In this document: one piece after another, positions 31,261-42,550 of the stretch
How positions within the stretch are numbered: the first letter of the stretch is position 1
How the letters are laid out: each line of letters opens with the position of its first letter
NCBI GenBank assembly: GCA_037157565.1
Contig: JAZHRO010000073.1
Span: 97,876,001-97,940,000, forward strand
DNA: 64,000 nucleotides
DNA from: Thalassia testudinum
Lineage: Eukaryota; Streptophyta; Magnoliopsida; Alismatales; Hydrocharitaceae
Direction: 5' to 3'
Program-made: the position numbers and the translations under genes
The notes under the pieces: generated by a model
Seen by the model: only the letters and a program-made list of their open reading frames with translations
What the model was told of the DNA's origin: nothing
The model's database searches: none

Positions 31261-32260
31261 CCCTTGTGTTGTGTGGAGCGGCTTGGTGCGTCTGCTTCCC
31301 AGCTGTTGGATCTTGATCCAACGACTAAGATTGAAGGGCGCTGATGAAGGAGTTGGGCGGTGCTACTGGCCGGTGTTGGGTTGCCTGGATGGCGCCACAT
31401 GGCACCATCGGGCCGTCCATCTTCTTCTTATAGAGGGTGCTACGGTGCTCAGATCAAGATGATTCCCACGATGCCAAACTGTGATCGTCGCTCCAGATCC
31501 ATCCGTACGGTCGGATTTTCCATCCGAAACCCGTATGGATGTCGCATTGCCCCCTGGCCATATAAAATGGAGGAATTAATATATAAAATATACAACTATC
31601 CTAAATGCCATGCAATGGATGTTATGCAATATTTATAACATGATATGCAATGCTAAGCCTAGGAACTATCAAAAATAGGCAATTTATCATGAATTTATGT
31701 GTGTTTATCATACCCTCATGCTTACTTTTTGCCAGTCCCTAGCAAACTTAACCTAAATGCTATGTATAAAAGTAGAATCAGGGTTCGAGTAATTAGGCAA
31801 AATTCATTGATTGCTTTAGAAAATCTCATCCCTAAGACCTAATTACAAAAACTCAATAGTGCCTGGGTGCCTGCCAGAATGCAGATTGTCCGAGCCCTCG
31901 CCTTATTTGAGAAGATAATTTTTTTTCTCTTCTAATTTTTATGTACTTTTGGAGTTTGAGAGTTACGGGATAACTTTTTACGGCTACTTGACCTGCTCAA
32001 GACTCGAAAAGGACTCTAAGTGCTAAGCATCTTTGTGAAAAATTGATACTCACAAAACGGCCGTTAAGACGAACTTCGGGTTTCTACGACCCTAGGTGAC
32101 CTTGCCTAAAGGTTTATCTTTACGATTGGTAGCTTTCTCCCTACTTCTTTTATTTATGGGGTCAACACATGGGTGAATCCAATGTATATCTCCCCATTTT
32201 ACTCTACTTCCCTGCTTCTTCCCTAAGTGCTTTTGGAAATTATTGTGCATTTTTTTGTGA

Positions 32261-32318
32261 GCTGGGTTCTGAACAACCGGCCGATAAGCTGTTACCATCG
32301 ACAACTTGCCAGCCATAC
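32261..32318 (-). repeat. 58-bp direct repeat, copy 1 (F)
   Basis: It runs GCTGGGTTCTGAACAACCGG ... ACAACTTGCCAGCCATAC. Copy 2 is at 32447-32504, a spacing of 186 bp. H has both copies at 61000-61057 and 61181-61238, a spacing of 181 bp. Confidence 0.85.
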
Positions 32319-32446
32319 TTGTGTGGTGAAGTGTGGGTTTATTTGTTTTTTTTTCTCCTTTTTTTTGAGTGTTTTTTTTTTTTTAAGTAGGTGGCTTCCC
32401 TGATCTAAGATTTACCTAAAGGTAGTACAACGAAAATGGTCTTGTG

Positions 32447-32504
32447 GCTGGGCTCTGGACAACCGGCCGATGAGCTATTACCACCGACAACTTGCCAGCC
32501 ATAC
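32447..32504 (-). repeat. 58-bp direct repeat, copy 2 (F)
   Basis: It shares the GCTGGGCTCTGGACAACCGG start and the ACAACTTGCCAGCCATAC end with copy 1. The middle differs by a few bases. Confidence 0.85.
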
Positions 32505-32946
32505 CACCCAAGTCGGTCCATTAGCTACTCAATTTCCATAAAAACCGTCAGAAAGTGAGTCAGTGCAAAATAATGTGTGTAGATGCTTAGGCTTAAAGTT
32601 CCCCCAAATCAGAGGGCGGGTTGATAAGTCGCATACTTATCATCCCAAATTATTTTCAAATTAAAATAAAATTTAATTGGAGAGGACTTGAGACTAAATC
32701 CACATTCGAGTGGACACCTAGGCTAATTAAGCCCAAAGATCTGAAGAGTCTAAGTATTCAGGTGTCAAAGAATCAATTCCTAAAGTTTACAACTCCCAAT
32801 GCCCAAGTTCTCGTCGCCTAATTCTATTTTTTTTCCAAATTTTCATTTTATTATTATTTAATTATTATTATTTTTTTATTTTTTTAAACAAGAATCGAAT
32901 AACAGGAAATCACTGTTACAACTGACAAAATGGTTATAAAATATGC

Positions 32947-32987
32947 CCACCCCCCCCATGCTTAGCTATTGCAATGTCCTCATTGTG
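32947..32987 (-). other. Conserved internal G-rich polypurine tract (F)
   Basis: On the minus strand CACAATGAGGACATTGCAA leads into TAGCTAAGCATGGGGGGGG, with eight G (32950-32957). It is 1.24 kb from the 3' LTR and matches B, C and E despite the different LTR family. Confidence 0.8.
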
Positions 32988-33126
32988 AAAAAAAATGAAA
33001 GCATGCAAGAGAGTAGAAGTGGAAGAATAGCACCTGGTTTTCATGAGACACTGGTCAGCTTGGAACAGTCTTTACATGTGCTAAGTTTAGTGCCTTTAGC
33101 TAGGTGAGGTTCTCAATCAACAATAA

Positions 33127-33609
33127 CTAAACATTGAGGCCACAACAACACAGTTTCCGGGCCCCCAGGTATGGGTCCCGGAGAGTGAAAATGGGCTTAC
33201 CAAAGAGATGAACAATGAAAGTGGTAAGCTGGTGGTGCAGGGAGAGCCCAAATGGTCTCCAATAGGAGTTTTGTTGATTTATTACAGAGGAAGTGTAGTT
33301 GGGTATAGAATTTATGCAGTGGTTGGGTGAAAAAGGACGATGAGGGTTTTGTGATGTGCTGGGGATTTGTGGGTACTCTAGAATACCTAATGTTTGAAGA
33401 GTTCTTCCCCAATGTTCAATTTCATCCTCACACTCTAGGTTCTTAAACCAACCATCTTGATCCTCAGAATTCCCACCCACAAGTTGGACCTCAAACTCTA
33501 AGCATTCAGGATAAAGATATTGTTGGATTTTATCTTGATCACGTGAATCATCCAACAAATTTTCGATTTCATGTATATCTTCCTAATCCCGTGTTGCTAC
33601 AATTGGTCA
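33127..33609 (-). pseudogene. Conserved unknown C-terminal segment after protease in F
   Basis: This continues the gag-protease frame after a stop near 33607. A 143-residue open stretch covers 33127-33558. It has an acidic part (LLDDSRDQDKIQQYL, then GGNSEDQDGWFKN) and ends in a tail with RPFGLSLHHQLTTF, HLFGKPIFTL and LCCCGLNV before the stop. H has the same order of blocks (61931-62389 and just downstream), so it is a family feature and not random read-through. I recognise no RT, RNase H, integrase, chromodomain or transmembrane signature. Function is unknown. Confidence 0.7.
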
Positions 33610-34179
33610 CATTTTTGCTTTGTCCTCAATTATTTCAGCAATTGTGTGATCTTCTTCCTGAGTTTGGGTTGAGTTGGCCATTAAAAGGTTGTCTAAGGTA
33701 TGTGTAGCCATTACTTCCTCTATTCTACCAAGCTCCTCCATCGAACCACACTTAGTTTTATTCTTCTTTGAGACCTCGAAAATAATGAATCGATTTGTCT
33801 TATCCCCTGAGGCCATTTCTATATTTCCCGATTCACAATCAATCCTTGCCTTGGCAATAGCCAGGAAAGGTCTTCCCAAAATAATCAGGGTGTGGTTGAG
33901 CTATTTTGGGGCTTCCATGTCCAGGACCATGAAATTAGCAAGGTAATGTAAATCATTAACCTTGACTAAAACATCCTCCAAAATAACCCTTGGTTTTGTA
34001 TTGGATCTATCGGCTAACTGTAAGGTTATGTTAGTGTGTTTTAGGTAACCTAGACCCAATTCCATGTGCAGTGAGGTGGGGATCACATTAATGGAAGCAC
34101 CTAAGTCGAGGAGGGCCCGATCAGAAGTAACAGTTCCTATTGTGCAGGAAATCAGCGGGGCTCCCGGGTCCTGCTTCTT
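33610..34179 (-). pseudogene. Aspartic protease of element F
   Basis: In frame with gag, it starts at KKQDPGAPLISC and has the active site ALLDLGASINVIP (about 34085-34120). TLQLADRSNTKPRVILEDVL follows, then MGRPFLAIAKARIDC. An in-frame stop at 33901-33903 splits it before the MGRPFLA strand, which reopens by 33879. It matches the proteases of C and E closely, especially around DLGASI and ADRS, so it belongs to the same clade. It would process this family's Gag. Confidence 0.85.
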
Positions 34180-36195
34180 AGGAGGTAGCTTGTTTATGAT
34201 CAATGTGCTTGTGTTATCGGACAAAACTACTCTCCTATTGATTTCAAATTTTGCTGTACGCCTTTCTTTATATGCATTCAGTAAACCCGTGGCATAGGCA
34301 GGGATTGATCCGATAGCCGCGAGGAGTAAAATGATTGTTAATTTGAAAGCTTGAAGTAAGGACATCCTTTCCTCTAATTTCTCCTCTGACTTTTTCTGTT
34401 TGCCCATACAATAATAACATACTCCCCAATCAGACACTGATGTTTTGTTGATCACATTCTTAGTTGGGAGTTTGGAATTCTTGCTACAGGTCCTAATGGG
34501 GTTGACATGGGGTTGGGTAGGTCCCTTGCGTTTACTACCACTCCTCAAGGTGATGGTGTTTGCCATGGCAAAATACTGTTGGTTAGTGCCTTGGGGAGGG
34601 TTGGGTAGAACATGAGGCTCCCGGTTGATTATGGTAGGAACTTGGTTAGCTCTGGGAGGGGCTGAGGTAGCCTGATAGATAGCATGAGCTTGAGCATGCG
34701 ACTCCCCCTCATTACCAAACCCTTGAGGCCCAGCGCCTCGGTTCTGAACATTCCTTGGGTTTGGTACAAAATGTGATGGTAGAGATCCAGGCTGCCGGTT
34801 GTTTGTACTAAGTCCGAATTGCAAGGTGTCCAGTGAAGTTTTCATCTGTTGCATGAGCTGGAGCATTGACCCTTGCATTTCTACCATTTTCAGGTTCAAG
34901 TCAGCCTGCTCGGCGGGTTGTTGAGCATTCCACATGGGCTGATTAACCTGATTCAATGGCAACTAAGTATATACATGACCCTGGCCCATTGGTTTTTGCG
35001 GTACATAGTTGTTGGTTCGATACTGGGTCTGCTGCCCTTGATCTTTCGAAGAGAAGTTAGGATGATTTTTCCAACCAGAATTGTAGGAATTCAAATAAGG
35101 GTTGGACCTAACATTCTATTGCACAGCATGAACGTCCTCATAAGATGAGGATGAAGAAGGATCATAAAGACTGGGATCAAAGGCCCCAGTTTGGAACCCA
35201 TAAGGTTCTGAGAAGAGTTGGCTCGAAGGTCGAGCCGTTTCTAGTTGGTTCACAAACTCCCGTCCCGTAGGAGTTTGCGAAGAATGGAATCCTGATCCCT
35301 AGGGATCTAGAACAATTAGAGTTTCCGGACATCCACTCTTCCATTCATTTAGTAACCAGATCCATCTTATCTAATCTATTGCAGATCAATTCCATATCAA
35401 ATGTACGAGAATCTTGGACCTCATTGGCATTTGATCTAATTTTTAGAATCGGTTGAAGGTTTCTATGGAGGTGTGGTTTAAAGAATTTTCTCTCATTTCT
35501 TCAAACAAATAATACGTGCTATCTACATCCTTGTTGAGGAAATTGCCTCCGCAAGAAGCGTCCACATGATTACGGAGTTGATCATTCAACCCGTGATAAA
35601 AAATCTACACAAGTTGCCATTTAGACGCCTCATGGTGTGGACACTTCCACAATAGATCCTGGAATCTCTCCCAGGCCTCATGAAATGGTTTCCCCTGCCG
35701 CTGCGCAAAAGTGGTAATTGCCCATCGCAATGCATTGGTTTGCCCAATTGGAAAGAATTTCTTCAGGAAGGCCGATTTCAAAGCTGTCCAAGTAGTAATT
35801 AGTCTTCCAATGGTACGATACCAATGTGCAGCCTTATCCCTGAGTGAATTGGGGAAAAGCCTCATGAGCATCTGTTCTTCATCCACATTCTGCGATTTGG
35901 TAGTCTAAACCAGAGTGATCAAGTCTTGCAAATGTTGGAATGGGTCATCTGAGCTAAGCCTGTGAAAGTGTTTAATTAGACTCAAAACCTGGGGCTTGAT
36001 CTCAACATCTCCGGCGGGGATCACAACGTTGGGATGATCCTCATAATTTGAAGGATCATAAAAATCCTTCAAGGGCCGAGTGCCCTGACCATTCATTCGT
36101 TGGAACCATTGCTTCATTTGCTGCAATTCTTTCAACTGCCTCTAAATCAGCTCCTACTGGTTCGAAGGCGAGGGAGGTGGTTGTTGATCAGCCAT
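34180..36195 (-). pseudogene. gag: Gag of element F
   Basis: The start is ATG at 36193-36195, beginning MADQQPPPSPS. It stays in the protease frame with in-frame TAGs at 36154-36156, 36142-36144, 35905-35907 and 35605-35607. A further TAG at about 34963 reads CAG in H. The middle (34963-35604) lacks a long open stretch. The capsid core shows SSDDPFQHLQDL, LRDKAAHWYRTIG, FLKKFFPIGQTNALR and FHEAWERFQDLL. Later parts contain NPRNVQNRGAGPQG and ITLRSGS, the block that precedes protease in C. It is related to Gag of C and E but clearly diverged, as expected of a separate family. No complete zinc knuckle is visible. Confidence 0.87.
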
Positions 36196-37504
36196 GGGAT
36201 CTACTTGGCTAAAGCTCAACCTCCGCCTCCGGGAATGGTCTAAAGGTCCTTCCAAACGAGGGTTCAATGACCTCTTTCCAAGCATACACTGGAAGGAAGT
36301 CGGAAGGATGAGAAAGAGAAGGGACCTTGCAGTACAAAAAATACAAGCCTGTCCTTTGGTTAGGTAGCCTAAAGGTCTACAGACTCTCAGAATCCATCCT
36401 AAGATTATGGACGATTTACTCTAATGTCCAGGCAATCCAACCAGTTAGAAGGAGGGACTGGGGAGAAGGTTCTTCCTTTGGCTTGCGCCTTCGGTTCCTA
36501 GTGTACCCCCCAGCTGCGGTCGTTTGACGCTACTCCCCTAGCTAGACATCAGATTGACTATTTTAAGTAGGTTAATCGTGAATAATCTCAATCTGGATCC
36601 CATAGAGCGAACCAGTCCTTATGGCCAACGTCTACTCAATTTTAGTTAGGCTTAGGATATTGGTGCTTTTGGAATGTGATGGGCTTTTAATGGGTTAGGC
36701 CCTTAATTATTCATTTGATAATGTGTGAATGTGCACAACCAAGAGGTTTTCAATCAAGATTATTAATGATGAGGTTAGTTTTAGGATTCAAATCTTGCTT
36801 AATAGCTTTTAGGATTCAAATATTAGGTGTTTTCAAACAAAGTTTGTGAGGCAATCCGAGTTTTGAAAGCACGAGTTCAAGTATTTTTCCTTTGTAAATC
36901 AAGAAAATATGGAGTGCCTGGCTTCACCTAAGTATTGAATCCTATGGGGCAGCTACACAATGAACCTCTTTTAGATTAGGTGGTGCGGCCCAAACAATTC
37001 AATCAATCGGCTCAAATGCACCACCGGTTAAGGCACACAAAAAGGTGATTAACCTAATATGATTTCTACTTTTTTATGTGTTGAATTCGTGTACTAGGTC
37101 CATAGGTCAGAATCCAAGTTGAGTATAAAAATCAAGTCCGATTATGTACCTCAAATGTGGGTGTATAGAGTGTGTATATTGATTCATCCCACAGCAAGTA
37201 TCTCTTCTTTTTCTTTAAATGTGAGGGTGAGGTGGATAAAGGTGGCAAACAAGATAAACAATTCTATCTTAGGGTTTATGCAAATACCTAAGTAGATTAG
37301 GTCCTGGTTATGAGTGTAGCGAAATGAACTAGTGGGGGGGATGTGGGGGACACTTACAGAGTACTCTACCCGCACTTTACTCCGATCTACCACACTTGGA
37401 TCTCCATGATAGGGTACCTGCAAGATAGTAGATCAAAGACAAGTAGGGTTAGTGCTATGTAAATGCAAAGAAATGCAATAAATAATAAAGTAAATTCCGT
37501 TGCC
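36196..37504 (-). other. 5' leader of element F
   Basis: Non-coding DNA between PBS and gag. I see no gene or clear repeat. The frames at 36327-36527 and 37184-37423 are short and unsupported. Confidence 0.7.
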
Positions 37505-37522
37505 TCCCTGGCAATGGTGCCA
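37505..37522 (-). other. Primer-binding site of element F
   Basis: The minus strand reads TGGCACCATTGCCAGGGA, three bases from the LTR. It resembles the tRNA-Asp site of C and D with several changes, so the primer tRNA is uncertain. Confidence 0.75.
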
Positions 37523-38232
37523 AAATGGCTGGGCGTGTTTCACGTGCTAGAAATTGACGTTACAAGTAACCCATCGTCGTAGTTGCAAAACACGTCGATC
37601 AGATAAAATTTATACCGAAACTCCAAGGGAGTCCCGGGTCGAACATAGGGAGGCGACGTTTACTTTACTTGAAAACAACGTTTCATTTTGTTTCTTTTTG
37701 GTATTTTGGGGTTTTGTCATTTTTTTGTATTTTTGAAGTAAAAGAAAATAAGAAAACGTATCACAAGATAGAGATGTGGAACAAATATGATATATATTAC
37801 TTCCAATGTCAATTACAATGAACTATGAAAGCATATAAAGAGGGCGAGGTGAGAGGAAATCTCCTGAATCGGTTGTTCGGTGAGAGGATGGCGCCTGGCG
37901 GAAGCTCGGACGAAGGAGGTGAGGAGTGGGACGATGGAGGTGAGATGCTGGAGGACGTCAGGTTGAGGAAAGCATCAGCATAGCTCCGGAATGGAGGTGA
38001 GAAGACGGAGTTGATCTGCTACCGGAATGGAGGTAGGAGGACGACTCCAAGGTGACCTATGAAGGGAGATGGGAAGTTGGAGGAGTATTTGGTGGGCAGA
38101 GGTTCGCTACACTAATAGGCACCTTGGGAGCTTGAGAACAAGCTCTAGTGGAGTGTTGGTAGGCTTGGTAGAGCTTGGGAGTAGGTGGGAGTAGAGTAGG
38201 TAGAGATCGCTTGGATGGGAGGGGGTGTAGGT

Positions 38233-38242
38233 CCTTTTATAA
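38233..38242 (-). promoter_or_regulatory. TATA box of the F 5' LTR
   Basis: TTATAAAAGG on the minus strand, the likely core promoter of element F. Confidence 0.6.
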
Positions 38243-38621
38243 TGGAGGAGAACAGGATAAAAATGGATAAAGGACCTTTAGCGACCTCCAAACCGTCACT
38301 GAAAATGTTGCTGTAGACATCTCACCTCCACCTATGCCCATAGCTGGCTCTGCTGGCTTGCAATGAAATAGCGACGGCTGTAAGCATCGCTGTAGGTCAG
38401 CCTAACTGTCGCTGAAATCTGGCGCCAACCGCCTTTGCACCCGCGCAGCGCAGCCCAACTCATCACGCGCACTGACTGCGCGCACCTTGCTGTGTGCGCA
38501 TGTGCTATGCGCTAGCGTGCGCATGCACGCGCGCACTGCCTTGCCATGCACTGTCATGCGTGTGCGTGCATGCGCTACCTTGCGCTGGCACTGTCGCTCC
38601 ACCCGCCCAATTGCGAATTGG

Positions 38622-38690
38622 AGGGGCTGCGGGGATTCGAACCCACGCCCCTCCTTTGCAAACCAGCACTCCCACCATTATGGCAATCCT
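38622..38690 (-). other. tRNA-like module in the F 5' LTR
   Basis: B-box GGTTCGAATCC at 38633-38643 (minus), with the same upstream arms as 31190-31260. It is kept in both LTRs. Confidence 0.6.
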
Positions 38691-39675
38691 TCCCTTATGT
38701 CATGTGGAGCAACTTGGTGCGTCCGCTTCCCAGCCACTAGATCTTGATCCAACGGCTAGGATTGAAGGGCACAGATGAAGGAGTTGGGCAGTGCTGCTGG
38801 CCGGTGTTGGGCGGCTTGGATGGTGCCACATGGCGCCATCTGGGTCATCCATCTTCTCCTTGTAGAGGGTGCTACGGTGCTTAGATCAAGATGATTCCCG
38901 CAATGCCGAACTGTGATCGTTGCTCCGGATCCATCCGTACGGTTAGATTTTCCATCCGAAACCCGTATGGATGTCGCATTGCCCCCTTGGCCATATAAAA
39001 TGGAGGAATTAATATATAAAATATACAACTATCCTAAATGCCATGCAATGGATGTTATGGAATATTTATAACATGATATGCAATGCTAAGCCTAGGAACT
39101 ATAAAAAATAAGCAATTTATCATGAATTTATATGTGTTCATCAACACCTAAATGGTCATCCTAAGGCAGGTAGCTCGTGTTTTTGTTTTTGCTTTTTTTT
39201 TACTTATGCACAATCAAGAAAAATAAAATCAATCCACAAAAGAAAACCTTGATCTAAAGAAAAGGGAACAGGCTCTAGAAAAGTTACCCAACACGGGCCT
39301 AAAAGAAAGTTGAGGAACAAACCCCTCAACTGTACCCCAGAACAAGGGTCTCAAACCAAAATGTGCAAGGAAAATTAAGTCTAAAGTCTTAATCTTACTC
39401 TAATCAAATCAAAGACTAAATGTGTGGAGATGATCGTCCCATCTTCATCCTTCCTCTCCTGGCAATCTGGTTCCTTGAAAGGTGGCTCGAACAATTTCTC
39501 CTCTGGTGATGTCAAGAGACACCTCTCATGATGGCTGGTGTGATGGCGAGTCGTAGAATGTGAGTTGAAAAATGTTGCACTTGCACCAGAGTAAAAAGAT
39601 CTAGAGTTAAATATGATTCAAAATTTAAATCAATGTGAACGACTGAATGAACGCGATTTTATTAAGTATGCTGCC

Positions 39676-39693
39676 TCCCCAGCAACGGCGCCA
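39676..39693 (-). other. Primer-binding site of element D (tRNA-Asp type)
   Basis: The minus strand reads TGGCGCCGTTGCTGGGGA, identical to the PBS of C, two bases from the LTR. Confidence 0.9.
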
Positions 39694-39695
39694 TT

Positions 39696-41586
39696 TGACA
39701 AGTCGATTTTCGCTTAACAAGATGATAGCTAAAATGATTTGTCATTGCATTTCTAAGTGGTGGAAAATCGACTAATCAAAATAATTGAAATAAACCACTT
39801 ACAAGAGAGTGGGTCGTATCCACAGGGAGGCAATGAGCTATTTAAACTTGCACCAGCTAAAACATATTTTCACAATTAGTTTCATCAAGAAATTAGATCA
39901 AAATTGCTTTTCAATTGTGATAATAAGACATTATCATGCTGATATTGTAGTTATGTAAAACAAGAGGGAGATGCTCATAAAATCAACTGAATAGAATATT
40001 ATTAACTAAAAATCCCTTCCCCCTCAATGGAAAAAAATGTAAATTTTAATTACAAGCAAAAATAAGGATTTTCTTACGAGGATCTCACGCATTGAGGGCT
40101 TGGCTGGAGGCGAGATTTGGCAGAGGAGATGAGTGAGCCGAGGGCTACACGACGGTGGTGGTGGTGAGTCACGAGGTGGCCGGAGGTGATAGTCAGATGG
40201 AGCGGCCAAGGAGATGGGTTTCGGTGGCAGCTGCTACTAGGAAAAGCTCCAAGCGAGCAGCATGAGAGGGCAGTTGGCTGTGCTTGGAAAGCTGCTCCTG
40301 CTACTGCACTAGTGCATGAGCTCATGGAGTGGATGGGTTGGTGATAAGGAGGCGCAGCAAGGGACCTCACACACGCGGAGTGTGGCGCTGCTAGAGGGCG
40401 GGCACTACTGCGAGCATGCCGGAGGTGCTGGAGGATGCGTGCTTTGTGCGTGGGCAGAGCTGCTAGAGTAGCGTGCGCTCTATGCACGTGGACTGGAGGT
40501 GAGGGCCAGTGGGGGGTGCTCTGTTGCTACTGGAGCAGCAACTTGGAGTGGATGCAGGCAACGCTGGGTGTGCGGCGACGAGGTGCTGCAGGGGGTGTGG
40601 GCACGTGGGGGCATGCAACTGAAGGGGGTAGCGGAGCATGTGGAGATGCACTCGAAGGGGTGCGCGTGCGCAGTTGAGGTGAGGAGGTGCTGAGAGTAGT
40701 GCACCCACGCTTCTGCTGTGCGTGCAGCAAGCACGCGAGAGTGCATACGGCTACATAGTGAGTTGGCGAGGGGGACACCGACCCTTCTTGAGTGCAGATG
40801 CGAGGGTGGCTCCATCGCATGGTGGCTCTGCAGGTGCGTGCGGAGAGGAGGGTTATGTGCACGGTGAGGTGGTGGAGATGGTGATGACAATATGGGTTCT
40901 TTTTGCTGAAAACAAACAGAGGAAGAAGAAGAAAGAAGAAGAAGAAGAAGATGGTGTTGGTGGTGTGTGGACAGGGAAGGTGATCTGGTGGTTGCACGGT
41001 GATGGTCGTGTGGGCATCAGAGATGCACGTGATCAATGATGGCCGAGCTTGCCGGATTGGTGCAGTGGTCTGTCACCCCGTCGGCCCATGGTGTGGCTAT
41101 GCTCGACCTTGGAGACGCACGGTGGTGGTGATGGAGGTGATCTCGAATCTCTTCACTGTGGTGGAGTCAGGGCGGAGTCTCCCTGAGCATGGTAGTAGCT
41201 CCCCCTCTCTTGTGGCCGTCTGCATGGTTTTGAAATGGAGAGGCAGGAGCAAATCCGCTTCTCACGGCCATTAAGGAGGTATGGTTGGAGGAGGAGATAT
41301 GGAGCCATTCCTACGAAAAAGAAGATGAGAAATATAATAAACATTGGCTTATTTATAGAGAAATCCTTATAAAGTATCTAATTGCATGTATTATGTATAA
41401 TTCCGACTAAATGCAAACTAAATTAAAAACCATGCATGCTAAGACCTAATTTACACAAAAATGCAAAGCATGCAACAAATCTATAATTAATGTATTTATA
41501 TCCTAATGCATGCTAAATGCATGTTAAAATTAACTTAATATCTAGGCATTTAAATACCTAAATAGCCCACAAATATGGGCTAATCA
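39696..41586 (-). repeat. 5' LTR of element D (1891 bp)
   Basis: It starts TGACAAGTCG and ends GGGCTAATCA. The AT-rich ends match A, and the GC-rich middle (40080-41260) is diverged and longer. His/Pro/Cys-rich frames there (40074-40890, 40527-41036) are not genes. The shared motif GTCGTATCCACAGGGAGG is at about 39808. Confidence 0.9.
41350..41358 (-). promoter_or_regulatory. TATA box of the D LTR
   Basis: CTATAAATA on the minus strand, about 230 bp inside the LTR. Confidence 0.6.
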
Positions 41587-42216
41587 ATGCGCGTCGCGCT
41601 CAGAAGCTTTGAGGGCACACGCTCGAAGGTGTGCTTGCACTGAATGGGCGAGTGATGGCCACCAGATTTGCATGACATGGAAATCGAGTGATGATAGCAG
41701 TGGCCGTTGCGGACAAGTTTGTGTAAAAATTGTTATTTGTAGCTCATTTTACGATGTCAATTTTAAATAAAAGAATCAGATTTGAGTCTGAGTGTCAAAC
41801 ACAAGGAGGCGTAAAATCAGATCACTTGTTGCTTCATGTCACAAAAATGTCGCTTGTTTGCTTGCAAATCAATTTGAGAAAGAAAGAGAGCGAGAGTAAG
41901 AGATAGAGAGAGAGAATAGGGTTAGAGAATCGTTATGATGATGCAACACTATCTAACTACAAAAGAGACAAAAAGCATGATAAGAAAATAGAGAATATAT
42001 TGCATGAATCATTCATTTCTTCAACTACAATGGTATATGAAAGTTTAATCAACACAAATAATAAATTGAAAACTAGCTAAGCGGAGAGACGAGGTAGCTA
42101 CGGGGGTGGAGGGGCTTTCGTCGATGGCTCTACAACTTTAGGGACTTGCTCTCGGCTCTAGAAGGTGGTGGGAACTTGTGGGTATAAGGTTGGTCCAAAT
42201 GGGAGGGGTAGGTCCC

Positions 42217-42224
42217 TTTTTATA
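42217..42224 (-). promoter_or_regulatory. TATA box of the I LTR
   Basis: TATAAAAA on the minus strand, at the position matching the F TATA box. Confidence 0.5.
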
Positions 42225-42477
42225 GCTGAGGAAAGGGCTCAAATTCGTCATTGTGTCAATAGCGACATTCAAAATGTCTTTATAGACCCACCGCAAGCAT
42301 TGCCCTAGCCCCCATCCCTGCACCCGCACCTGCTGCCTTCAATGCGTGTGCTGCTGGCCTGTGCGCATGTGATGATGCTAGCTATACTGGGCCGCGCTCC
42401 ATCCGCGCACGTGCGCGCGAGTGTGCTGCTGCGTTGCCACTGCTACTCCTTGCTGTGCCATGCTTCAATTACACTTA

Positions 42478-42550
42478 GGGGGGGTTGCAGGGATTCGAAC
42501 TCGCACCCCTCCTTTGTGAGCTATGGTCAGGATCATTGTGCTACCCCCAA
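42478..42550 (-). other. tRNA-like module in the I LTR
   Basis: A diverged copy of the F module. The B-box on minus reads AGTTCGAATCC (42491-42501). Confidence 0.5.

Larger units (their letters stand above)
30072..31710 (-). repeat. 3' LTR of element F (1639 bp)
   Basis: As read on plus it starts TGATCGGGTG and ends TTTATCA, next to the PPT. It is collinear with 37526-39143. It carries a TATA box, the tRNA-like module and a GTCGAACACAAGGAGGCGACG block (the shared LTR motif) at about 30183-30203. Frames at 30842-31462 are LTR-internal. Confidence 0.93.
31711..33126 (-). other. 3' non-coding region of element F
   Basis: No gene. It starts with the PPT (minus GCATGAGGGTA next to the LTR). It also holds two copies of a 58-bp repeat (32261-32318 and 32447-32504) with a T-rich stretch between them, and the internal G-tract at 32947-32987. 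It is collinear with 60439-61800 in H. Confidence 0.8.
30072..39143 (-). mobile_element. Element F: Gag-protease-only Ty3/gypsy-type element, complete with TSD
   Basis: The LTRs are 30072-31710 (3') and 37526-39143 (5'). ACACC flanks both sides (30067-30071 and 39144-39148). The 5.8-kb interior reads on the minus strand: PBS, leader, gag, protease, a C-terminal segment, then 1.4 kb of non-coding DNA and a PPT. No RT, RNase H or integrase motif is found on either strand, so it must rely on enzymes in trans. Element H has the same layout in the part that is visible. Confidence 0.93.
37526..39143 (-). repeat. 5' LTR of element F (1618 bp)
   Basis: It starts TGGCTGGGCG as read on plus and ends TTCATCA, followed by the TSD ACACC. 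It has the TATA box at 38233-38242 and the tRNA-like module at 38622-38690. Confidence 0.93.
39144..41586 (-). mobile_element. Element D: leader end, PBS and 5' LTR
   Basis: The leader resumes after F (ACACCTAAATGG matches A near 6845). A PBS is at 39676-39693 and the LTR is 39696-41586. Its end TATGGGCTAATCA is followed by ATGCG, the presumed right TSD. D is the same family as A with a longer LTR (1891 against 1658 bp). Confidence 0.88.

Noticed and set aside
31028..31462. Overlapping 104-159-codon ORFs in the F LTR, repeated at 38402-38778
   Set aside because: They are LTR sequence, open on both strands, and interrupted differently in the two LTRs.
41587..41710. Unique host sequence between D and I
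   Set aside because: A weak PBS-like match and LTR-like start near 41700-41711 fit the leader of I better, though at low confidence.
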